This document shows, piece by piece, positions 45,280 to 53,700 of a stretch of 64,000 bases of DNA (the first letter of the stretch is position 1; the number at the start of each line of letters is the position of its first letter). The stretch spans positions 1 through 64,000 of the forward strand of contig JAIOHM010000205.1 in NCBI GenBank assembly GCA_019912965.1. Direction: 5' to 3'. A program made the translations under genes and the position numbers. A model generated the notes under the pieces. It was not told the DNA's origin. It did no database searches and saw nothing but the letters and a program-made list of their open reading frames with translations. The stretch is from Anaerolineae bacterium. GTDB taxonomy: Bacteria > Chloroflexota > Anaerolineae > Aggregatilineales > Phototrophicaceae.

Positions 45280-45300
45280 GGGCGTCCCGGCGGGACGCCC
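45280..45300 (-). terminator. REP-like hairpin between MalG and GH13 genes
   Basis: GGGCGTCCC and GGGACGCCC around GGC form a nine-base GC stem. On the minus strand it is followed by TTTATTTTC, so it may end or attenuate the transporter transcript before GH13. The flanks (GTAGGGGCGT) match the other palindromes of this family. Confidence 0.65.
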
Positions 45301-45324
45301 CTACCACAAATTACAGATTTAAAA

Positions 45325-46257
45325 TTAGCCTTTGACCGCGCCTTGTGTTAGGCCGCCGACGATGTATTTTTGCAAGGACAGATACAGGATGACGACCGGG
45401 GTGGCAGCAATCAGTGAACCAGCGGCAAAGATGCCCCAATCGTCGGTGAATTTGGCTGAGACGAAGTTGAACAGGCCAACCATGAGCGTCCACTGCTCGC
45501 GGTCGGTAAGCAGGATACGCGCCAAGACAAATTCGTTGAATGTACCAACGAAAGCCAGCAACCCAACGACCGCCAAAATGGGACGCACCAGTGGGAAGAT
45601 CAGATACCAGAAGGTTTGCCAGTGAGTCGCGCCATCGACTAATGCGGATTCGTCAATCTCGCGTGGGATGGTGTCGAAGAAGCCTTTCATCAGCCACGTA
45701 TTGACGCCCATCGCGCCGCCGAGGTAGACCAAAATCAGGCCGCCATGCTGGTTCAAGCCCAAGAACGGAATGTATGGGCCGATTTGCAGCAGGAGCAAAT
45801 AGAGCGCAACCATCGAGAGAATGTTGGGGAATACCTGCACCAGCAGAATGGTGAGCAGAAGGCTGCGCCGTCCCCGAAAGCGAAAACGCGAGAATGAATA
45901 TGCCCCTAAAGCACAGATCGCAAGGGAAAGCACTGTGCTGATACTGGCGACTAACAGGGAATTGCCAATCCAGCGCCAAAACGGTACCTGCGGGTTATCT
46001 AACAACCCCCGAAAGTTGACGAGCAAATCGTCCAAACTTTTGACATTAGTGGGAATCAAGGTTTGGGTTGCCATCGAACCGGTCGGGTTGAAGGAAGCTG
46101 AAATCACCCAAATAACCGGGAACAGGGTGAAAACAATCACAATCAGGATAAACACCACGCGCAGCACCAATAAGGCATTGCGAACGTAATTGGGTGAACG
46201 GCGCGTCGTGCCTACGAAATCCGCATCTTTGGATTGTGTGGTCGCGATGCTAGACAT
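45325..46257 (-). CDS. Maltodextrin ABC transporter permease, MalG-type
   Basis: The ATG at 46257, behind AGGAGG, gives 310 residues; a TTG at 46266 is a weaker start. Six membrane helices (VLRVVFILIVIVFTLFPVIWVI first) and the EAA loop ESALVDGATHWQTFWYLIFP are present; the end is LQKYIVGGLTQGAVKG, as in MalG. The start overlaps the MalF stop by eight bases. It forms the channel with MalF for sugar delivered by the binding protein encoded upstream. Confidence 0.92.
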   Translation of the reverse strand: MSSIATTQSKDADFVGTTRRSPNYVRNALLVLRVVFILIVIVFTLFPVIWVISASFNPTGSMATQTLIPTNVKSLDDLLVNFRGLLDNPQVPFWRWIGNSLLVASISTVLSLAICALGAYSFSRFRFRGRRSLLLTILLVQVFPNILSMVALYLLLLQIGPYIPFLGLNQHGGLILVYLGGAMGVNTWLMKGFFDTIPREIDESALVDGATHWQTFWYLIFPLVRPILAVVGLLAFVGTFNEFVLARILLTDREQWTLMVGLFNFVSAKFTDDWGIFAAGSLIAATPVVILYLSLQKYIVGGLTQGAVKG

Positions 46258-47866
46258 TATCCCCAACCTCCTCCCAGCGTTTGGTCAGCCGGAACTGTAA
46301 CAAGGTGAGCGCCCCAACCATAAAGAAGATGATGATGGCAATGGCAGAGGCAAAGCCAAAATCGCGCGTTCCACCTGCCCCGAAGGCGAAGCGGAAGGTA
46401 TAGCTGATGAGGTTATCGGTATGCCCAACTGGGGGCGCATTCGTCCCGACCATTGTTGGGCCGCCTTGAAATAAGGCTTCGATCAACAGGTAGTTGTTGA
46501 AGTTAAAGACGAAAGACGCAATCAGCAGCGGGCCGACAGCGACCAACAACAACGGCAGGGTTAGACTCCAGAACTTTTGCCAGCCGTTTGCGCCGTCTAC
46601 ATCGGCAGCCTCGTAGATTGAGGTCGATATAGATTGCAATGCACCACTGCAAATCAGCATGAAGTATGGGAAGGAAAGCCACAGGTTAACCATCAGAATA
46701 GCAAGCTTCGCCCAACCGGGATCACTTTGCCACGGCGGGGTGAAGCCGAACCAATTCTGGATGGTGGTGGTGATGACGCCGCCATTGGGGTTGAGCATCC
46801 CACGCCAGACGAGGATGCTAATCATGCCGGGCATGGCGTAGGGGATAATCAGCAGCGATTTGACAACCTTGATGCCGGGGAAACTCACATTCAGCGTCAA
46901 CGCGACCAGCAGACCCAGTGCAAAAGAGGTCACTACCGAGAAGAAAGCAAAAGCAATCGTCCAGATAAACACACGGATGAGGGGGTCACTGACGGAAACG
47001 GTTGTAAAAATCCGGGTGAAATTCTGTAAGCCAATCGGCACCCAATACCCTAACGGCGCTTTGGTGCCATCAGCGGCGACAAAATCACCGGTTGAGTCAT
47101 TGGCGATATAAGGTAAGCCGGTTTCCTGATCGATCAAGGCGTTGCGTTCGGCATCGAATACCCATTTGGATTCAAACGCGCCCGCTTCGTTACGGGATTT
47201 GATGCCGATGGGCTGATCTTCTGTGCCAAATTGGGCGTTCTGAATATCGTTCAGGGCTTGGAACCGTTCACCGCCTTCGAGCAATCTATAACCGTTTAAG
47301 ACGGCTGGAACACCATCATCAGCGTAAGGCCCTTCGCCGCTTTCATTGGGTGTCACAGGCTGAAGCGGTTGACCGGGAACGGCGAAAAAGGTTGATTCAT
47401 CAGCGGCGGTCAGCCATAGGGCGTAATTGCCCGCGTCATCCTTAAAGACCTGCCATTGATAGCTGGTGCCACCTTCCGGCAAATATTTGGTCTTACCCAT
47501 GAGGGCAACGGCGGCTTCTTTGGTGTAGCGATGCCCATCGCTGAAGTTGGTGAAGGCAATATAGACGGTATAAAGCATGGGGTAAATCACCAACAAGGTC
47601 AGCAACGCCATGCCGGGTGCCAGCCAGCGCAAAGGCCATAACCCCGGCACAAGATTGATGGCCGATACGGCGAGCGCAATGACCACCAGTGTCACCGCCA
47701 AGAACAAATTGCCATCGCGGGCAACATTGAAAGCCAACCAGAAAGCGATCACATTGACAATCGCTATCGCTATCAGCCGAATGATAAAGCCAAGTGTTGA
47801 GGATTGAGTAACTGAGGGGGTTTCCTGCGGGGGTATGTTGGTAGCTCGCGCCTGTACCGCAGCCAT
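46250..47866 (-). CDS. Maltodextrin ABC transporter permease, MalF-type with large periplasmic loop
   Basis: A 538-residue permease starting six bases after AGGAGG. Three membrane helices in the first 100 residues are followed by about 180 soluble residues (from THE YTVYIAFTNFSDG segment to LGYWVPIGLQNF), equivalent to the P2 loop of E. coli MalF that touches the binding protein. Then the transport core with EAA loop IYEAADVDGANGWQKFWSLTLP and helices to the end. The extended loop and the neighbours argue for maltose/maltodextrin. No ATPase gene is in the operon. Confidence 0.92.
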   Translation of the reverse strand: MAAVQARATNIPPQETPSVTQSSTLGFIIRLIAIAIVNVIAFWLAFNVARDGNLFLAVTLVVIALAVSAINLVPGLWPLRWLAPGMALLTLLVIYPMLYTVYIAFTNFSDGHRYTKEAAVALMGKTKYLPEGGTSYQWQVFKDDAGNYALWLTAADESTFFAVPGQPLQPVTPNESGEGPYADDGVPAVLNGYRLLEGGERFQALNDIQNAQFGTEDQPIGIKSRNEAGAFESKWVFDAERNALIDQETGLPYIANDSTGDFVAADGTKAPLGYWVPIGLQNFTRIFTTVSVSDPLIRVFIWTIAFAFFSVVTSFALGLLVALTLNVSFPGIKVVKSLLIIPYAMPGMISILVWRGMLNPNGGVITTTIQNWFGFTPPWQSDPGWAKLAILMVNLWLSFPYFMLICSGALQSISTSIYEAADVDGANGWQKFWSLTLPLLLVAVGPLLIASFVFNFNNYLLIEALFQGGPTMVGTNAPPVGHTDNLISYTFRFAFGAGGTRDFGFASAIAIIIFFMVGALTLLQFRLTKRWEEVGDNV

Positions 47867-47886
47867 CGGTTCCTCCTGAGAGAGTT

Positions 47887-47925
47887 TTTAGCTATTAGCA
47901 GTTCGCTTTTAGCTGCGAAAGAAAA
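47887..47925. repeat. Short TTTTAGCTATTAGC-type degenerate repeats
   Basis: TTTTTAGCTATTAGCAGTTC is followed by GCTTTTAGCTGCG, an array of near-heptamers like those in intergenic DNA at 40971 and 42363. Confidence 0.5.
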
Positions 47926-47976
47926 ATCTTTACGAACAAGGTTTATAAAGAACCCATCCAAAAATCCATATTGTGC

Positions 47977-48000
47977 AGGGGCGTAACATGTTACGCCCCT
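47977..48000. repeat. REP-like 24-bp perfect palindrome after the binding-protein gene
   Basis: AGGGGCGTAACA followed immediately by its reverse complement TGTTACGCCCCT. It sits 14 bases after the binding-protein stop codon (48014) and before MalF (47866), the same place as the hairpin at 11092-11119. Confidence 0.8.
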
Positions 48001-48013
48001 ACATGAAAATTGT

Positions 48014-49879
48014 TTAGCTACCGTTGCTGATCGTCAGCACGTTGGTGGCTGAGTCAAACGAGAATGTCACTTCCGTACCATCAGCAGGCACGTTGAACGT
48101 CAGGTTCGGGCCATCCTGTGCGCCATCTGCACCGTAGTTCAAGTCCCAAGTCAGATTGAGAGCGACTTTGGCTTCGTAATCACCCGCTGGAATAGCCGTA
48201 GTAACGAAGGTATAGATGCCGTCGCCATCCACATCTTGCAGCCATGAACGCAGGCAATCCGGTGCCCAGTCGCCGGAACAACCGATGGCTGCTTGATAAC
48301 TGCCGGGAACAGATGCGATCAGCTTGTTCACGCTATCGGCAACCCAGTGGGTCTTGTTATCGTAGACGAAAGTGACGCTGGTATCTTCTGCCAGCGAGAG
48401 CACGACATTCGCGCCGTCACGATCCGCCGCGCCGCCGTAGTTCTCGTCCCAAGCATTGTTGAGGGCGACTTTATATTCATATTCGCCTGCTGGAATGGCG
48501 AAAGTGCCCAACCAGACATCACTGTTGGCGTTGTAGGCCAGTTGGGTCACTTCGCAATCCGGTGCCCAATCGGCAGAGCAACCTGCGGCAGCTTGCAGCG
48601 AACCGGGGATGGAAACCGCCTGCGGGCCATCTTCCGGCGGGGTATCACCCACGACAGTAACCGGGGCGCTGACTTCCGGGCCGCCCGCGATCAACTGACG
48701 AATCTGTTCAGCAGCCGTTGTGAAAGCATCTGTTGGGGCTTGTTCACCACTGATGATGAAGCCAACCGCACTACCCCATGAACCCCAAACAGTCGTCATC
48801 TGGGGGATAGAAGGCTGCGGCACACCGACTGCACCCGCATGATCGAAAGCGACCAGATCAACGTCTTCCAAGGTTTCGCGCAAAGGCAGATACGCGGGCG
48901 GACGCGGGTCAGCATCGTACAGGGCTTGCATTGGATCAACCGCCGCCATGAAGTCCAGCAGGAAGGCTTCGGCCAGCAGGGTATTTTCACTGAAGGCGCT
49001 AATCATGAAACCCTGACCGCCAATAAAGGGGCGACCGGGGCCAGCCGGGCCAGCCGGAATATCACTGATGACATAGGGCACACCGGATTCTTTAATACGG
49101 TTCAGCGCCCAAGGGCCAGTGATGACCATCGCTGCCTGTCCGGTTTCGAAGTTGGTTAGCATGGTGTCGTAGTCCAGCGCCTGCGGAATTAATCCAGCCT
49201 TGACCATACTTTCCAGCCAATCACCGGAAGCAATTGCACCTTCGCTGTCGATACCCACATCATCCGGATTGGGGTTGCCCTGATCATCCGCGCCGAAAAC
49301 ATAACCACCAAAGGCACTCATAATTGGGAAGAAGTGGTATGGGTCGCCACCCTGCGGCAGGAAGCCATAGGGGGCAATGCCATCCGCCGCTAGTTGTTCG
49401 CTGATGGCTTTTACATCATCCCATGTCGCGGGAGCATCCGGCACCAAATCGGGATTACGGAAGAAAGCCACATTTTCTACAGCGTATGGCATCCCATAAA
49501 GTTGACCGTTATAGGTAAACAGCTTGAGGGCTGCTTCGGAGAATTCGGCTGCTTTATCGCCCAAGTCCAACGGCACAACCGAGCCATTCAGCACGAGTTC
49601 GCCAATCCAGTCATGGGCGGCAATGAGAATATCCGGACCTTCGCCAGCAGGGCCAGCAACCGGGAGGTTGGAACGAATATCGCCCAAACCAATTTCTTGC
49701 ACTGCTGCGGTAACGCCGAAGTCCGCCGAGAATTGTTCGACCAATGGTTGCAGCGCCGGTGCGCGGGTGTTATCCGCCCAGATGAGCAGATCGGGACGAT
49801 CCTGCGCTGAGGCTGTTACTGTAATGCCCAGTGTGAGGGCAAGCAAAACCAGAACCCAAACTAAACTTCTAGCACGCAT
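48014..49879 (-). CDS. Maltodextrin-binding protein with two C-terminal X25/CBM-like modules
   Basis: The ATG at 49879, behind AAGGAG, gives 621 residues. Signal peptide: ARSLVWVLVLLALTLGITVTASAQ. Residues 30-405 are a MalE-like binding protein (DLLIWADNTRAPALQPLVEQ, GPDILIAAHDWIGELV, NGQLYGMPYAVENVAFFRN, GPWALNRIKESGV, FIGGQGFMISAFS). From about 421 two similar modules of 100 residues follow, each with PGS-Q-A-GCS-DWAPDC, then PAG-YE-KVALN and W-NYG: this is the X25 module known from pullulanases. Typical MalE proteins end near 400 residues, so the fusion is unusual; it could hold the protein on starch. First gene of the import operon. Confidence 0.88.
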   Translation of the reverse strand: MRARSLVWVLVLLALTLGITVTASAQDRPDLLIWADNTRAPALQPLVEQFSADFGVTAAVQEIGLGDIRSNLPVAGPAGEGPDILIAAHDWIGELVLNGSVVPLDLGDKAAEFSEAALKLFTYNGQLYGMPYAVENVAFFRNPDLVPDAPATWDDVKAISEQLAADGIAPYGFLPQGGDPYHFFPIMSAFGGYVFGADDQGNPNPDDVGIDSEGAIASGDWLESMVKAGLIPQALDYDTMLTNFETGQAAMVITGPWALNRIKESGVPYVISDIPAGPAGPGRPFIGGQGFMISAFSENTLLAEAFLLDFMAAVDPMQALYDADPRPPAYLPLRETLEDVDLVAFDHAGAVGVPQPSIPQMTTVWGSWGSAVGFIISGEQAPTDAFTTAAEQIRQLIAGGPEVSAPVTVVGDTPPEDGPQAVSIPGSLQAAAGCSADWAPDCEVTQLAYNANSDVWLGTFAIPAGEYEYKVALNNAWDENYGGAADRDGANVVLSLAEDTSVTFVYDNKTHWVADSVNKLIASVPGSYQAAIGCSGDWAPDCLRSWLQDVDGDGIYTFVTTAIPAGDYEAKVALNLTWDLNYGADGAQDGPNLTFNVPADGTEVTFSFDSATNVLTISNGS

Positions 49880-49968
49880 TCTTAACTCCTTAAACACTAA
49901 CTTTTATGGAATGCCTGCGCCCTAAACAAGGCGAGTGTAGCGAAAATTTGGACATTTCGCCATTCCAC

Positions 49969-50436
49969 TCATCTTTTGTTCAAGTCTGTTCGCAGGGTTG
50001 TCAACATTTTGTCCAGCATTATTCGCAGCATATTTTGTTCCTCCGGCATCAACGTCTCTAGCCGCTGTTCCAGCGAACGCTCATGCACAGCTATCACCCG
50101 TTCACGCAAATCGATACCAATGGGTGTCAAGGCAACCCATTGGGCGCGTCGGTCATCGGCATCGTCGCGGCGATGTACAAGTCCCCGGCTTTCCAGGTTG
50201 TCAATCAATCGGGTGATGGTGCTGCGGGCGCAAAGGAGCATATCGCTCAGATCAGTGAGGCGTTTACCAGACTGGTCATCCAGCAGAGTGAGAACACGGT
50301 ATTGTGAGGAAGTGAGATCATATTGCGAGAGAACCAACCGATCACCAGCATCAAGTACCACATAAATATCGTGTACAAGACGGTAACTCTGGTGGGATAG
50401 CGAGGTCGATTCATCCAAAGCAAACGAGTCTGACAT
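49969..50436 (-). CDS. MarR-family transcriptional regulator
   Basis: The ATG at 50436, five to six bases after GGAGG, gives 155 residues. The winged helix is visible: LTSSQYRVLTLL, DLSDMLLCARSTITRLIDNLESRGLVHRR (recognition helix) and DDADDRRAQWVALTPIGIDL (wing). The C-terminal helices form the dimer. It is divergent from a large RND permease gene and inverted repeats lie between them, the usual layout of a MarR repressor controlling an efflux gene. The open frame extends upstream through the operator, which is rejected as coding. Confidence 0.9.
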   Translation of the reverse strand: MSDSFALDESTSLSHQSYRLVHDIYVVLDAGDRLVLSQYDLTSSQYRVLTLLDDQSGKRLTDLSDMLLCARSTITRLIDNLESRGLVHRRDDADDRRAQWVALTPIGIDLRERVIAVHERSLEQRLETLMPEEQNMLRIMLDKMLTTLRTDLNKR

Positions 50437-50461
50437 TACTGCCTCCGCGAATGTTGCGCGG

Positions 50462-50487
50462 ACAACTGTTGCGTCAGCAACAATTGT
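50462..50487. promoter_or_regulatory. MarR-type inverted repeat
   Basis: ACAACTGTTGC (50462-50472) and GCAACAATTGT (50477-50487) are near-perfect inverted arms around GTCA. A further half-site ACAGTTGTC is at 50500-50508. The element begins 26 bases upstream of the marR ATG. Confidence 0.6.
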
Positions 50488-50568
50488 AGCGCGATCACGA
50501 CAGTTGTCAAGCAATCGAAACTGCCTGAATCACCGAAATATGCTACACCGTGACAATAAGTAGACTAC

Positions 50569-50597
50569 TTGTTTTAGGTTGAAACACGCGCTATAAT
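50569..50597 (+). promoter_or_regulatory. Promoter of the RND permease gene
   Basis: TTGTTT (50569-50574), a 17-base spacer and TATAAT (50592-50597). The +1 near 50604 leaves a leader of about 100 bases. Confidence 0.6.
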
Positions 50598-50638
50598 GAT
50601 GTACATTCGTGAAAAATAGAACATTCCACATGGCACAA

Positions 50639-50661
50639 CCTGATGCCCCAAAAGCATCAGG
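50639..50661 (+). terminator. Hairpin in the leader of the RND gene
   Basis: CCTGATGC and GCATCAGG around CCCAAAA, followed by TTATTCT. It lies between the promoter and the start codon (50704), so it could attenuate transcription; the T-run is imperfect. Confidence 0.45.
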
Positions 50662-50703
50662 TTATTCTATGATTGGTAGAATTCTGCTATCTGAGGAGCA
50701 TAT

Positions 50704-53700
50704 ATGAAGTCTTTCTTCACTTTGTTGACCCGGTTGTCGCTGCGCTTTCGCGCCGTGACACTGGCGTTGATGGTTGTCGTCTCGGTGCTCGGCCTTATCG
50801 CTGTCACCCAGCTCAAGCAAGAACTACTGCCTTCCATCGAATTTCCACAAACCGTCATCCTAACCCAGGTTTCCGGCATGAGCAGCGACCAAGTGCTCAA
50901 TGTGCTGACCAAACGGCTAGAAACCGCACTGGAAGGCGTTGAGCAAATCGTCAACACCGAGTCCACCACAACGGGCGCATTCGGCAGCGTGTTGATTGCC
51001 CGCAACAATTTCGGGGAAAATCAGGTACGGCTGACGAACGAAATCCGTCAAGCGTTGGACGCTGTATGGCTGCCTTTGCGCCGGATTGAGCCACCTGCTG
51101 ACGCAAATGCACAGGAATTCGCCCAATCACTGCTGGCGGATTTGACCCCGGAAATGCTGATTTATGTCGAATCAAAAGATGCAAACTTCCTGTTTCAGTT
51201 GACACCAGAAGTCTGGGCTTCGCTTTCGGATGATACCGTAAAGGGTGTGCTGGCTTATCTGGCAGCACAGACTGAAGAAACCGTCAGCGACAAAGGCGCA
51301 CTGCGACAGTTGATTGACCAGGAAATTGTGCCGCAGTTGGAAACGCTGGATGTGGTTGCCAACATTCAGGTCAGCGGCGGGCAAGCACTTCCCGGTGAAG
51401 AAACGGTGAGTGTCCCGGTCAGCGAAAGCAGCACAGCCGAATCCACCAGCCTTCTGCTGCAACTCTCGCCGGATGTCTGGGCAATTGCTTCTGCCAAAGC
51501 GGGTTATGAAGGCGCGCTGGATGGGGCAGCAGTTGAAGCCCTGAAGGCCAATGCCGTCGAAGCACCCGCTGCACCACCTACCCTGCCAGATAGCTGGATA
51601 CGCGATCACTTCAACGACACCAGCGACCTGCTGGAAATGAAGACTCTGACGCAGACAGTTGCGGCTGTTTTTAACAACTTTTATGAAGATGGGCAGATTG
51701 TGGGCGCGTTGGGTCAAACCGACGATCTGACTGCCGAAGACATCACCCAGATGCTGGCAATTGAGCCGACGCTGGTACAGTATTTCAAAGCGGAACATCT
51801 GGCGGCGCTTTCGCCAGAAGCCTTCGCCGCACTGCCCACCGATTTCATTGCAGGGTTGGATGGCTTCACCCGTGATGAACTGGCTGCCGCCCAACTGGCG
51901 CAGAGCATCACCGGACAGGAAGCGCAACCCGAACCCGTTGATCTGCCATCGGCATGGCGGATTTCGCCACCCCAGCTCATCAGTTTCAGCTTTGATGATC
52001 TGCCACTGGCGAGCTTCAGCATCTACAGCACAGGGGAAACCGTAAGCGAAGCTGCCACATCAACTGAAACTACCGAAACCGAACCTGTCGCAGAAATCAC
52101 AGCGACTCCAGAACCAGCAGCAGAAGCCGCCGCCGTCCGCGAGATTCCAGAAGGCCCAGCGCTGCCGCCGTTCTTCCGTTTGTTGGGTACACAGTTCGGC
52201 ATTGATGCGGATACGGCTGACGATTTGATCGACATCCAACTGCCCGATGATGTTGCTGAACAATTTGGCGGTTCGACCCTGCGGGCAGCGGATTTGCTGA
52301 ACTTCATTGTGCTGTTGAGCAATCCTGAAAATCTGCCCCCCGGTACTCCATCATCCCCAATTCCGATTGACCCTAACGTCATCATTGGGGCGTTGGGCGC
52401 GGATGTGGTTGCATTCCTAGTGGAAAACGATCCGTCGTTCCTGCCGAATCTGCAACCGGGCACATTTGATTATTTCAATGATGATGTGCTGGCGCTGCCA
52501 CAGATTGCGCCGCCGCTGGCCGATGCCTGGAACACGCTGGCAGGCCGCCCGCAGTTCACGGAAAGCCCGTTGAACACGGCAGCCGATGTGCTGGCATTGG
52601 GTGATGGTAAAGCATCCAGCGTGTTGAACGCCATCAATGCAACTGTACCCGCCGATTTCGCAGGTTATGAAGTCCGTCTGTTCGACAGCCTAAGCGTTGG
52701 CACGATGCGTTACTTCGCACTGCAAGAAACCGGTTTCTACGGCAGTCTGGATGCGGATGTATTGAAGAAACTTTCGCCCACCGTTCTGGCGCTACTGCCT
52801 GACGATGTGCTGGACGGGCTAGATGAAACTGATGCGGATACACTGCGCGCGATTGCGGATGGCACACAGGAATCCGCTGCACAAGAGTTGGCTGCACTTT
52901 ACAGTACCGATACACCGGAAGCCGATCCCGATGCGCCAGCACTTAACCCGGAATGGGCAACCATCGGCAACTTCCTCGGTGTTGAACTGAATACGGCAGA
53001 TGATTTCTTCCGCTTCCTTCAACAGCCACCCGCCGACTTCATCAACAGTCTGCTTGACAGTCCGCAGGGTGCAGCCTTTGCCCCCGGTTTGCTGGGTAAT
53101 ATCTCCGCTGAGGCCATGAGCTATCTGGCCGAAAATGATGCCAATTTCCTGACTGATCTGCGGCCTGAAGCTCTGCAACTACTCTCCGCAGATGTATTGG
53201 GCACACTACCACAGGATACTCAGGATCGGGCGCTATCCGGCGGTGAAGCCTTCAAGCCAACGGCCAGCGTAACGCGCACCAATGGCAACAATAGCTTGCT
53301 GGTCACGATCTACAAAACCGACGGCGCAAATACAGTAGAAGCTTTCCACCGGGTCGAAGAAGCCTTGAACGAAATCGACGAACGCGATGAAAGCATCGGC
53401 ACTTCAGTCGGCTTCGAGCAGGCCAGTTTCATTCAAGAGTCGATTGATGGCGTGGCACGCGAAGGTGGTTTGGGCGGTGTCTTCGCCATTATCATCATTT
53501 TGATTTTCCTGAGCGCGGGCGTCTGGGCGCGTTCCGGTCGGCGCACAACTGGCCTGATTCTGTTCGTGCTGTTCCTCGCACTACTGGTGGCGGTGATCGC
53601 CTCTGGGTTAGGCGCTGCTGGTGGCGATGTTGGACTGGCGTTCGCGCAGGCCGATGTGATTGTCCGCATTCTGCTCATCCTGGGTGCAATCTTTGGGTTG

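Noticed and set aside
44231-45322. A 363-codon open frame on the plus strand opposite the GH13 gene
   Set aside because: It mirrors the GH13 gene, whose opposite strand carries clear catalytic motifs; the antisense frame has no recognisable domain and starts without a ribosome site.
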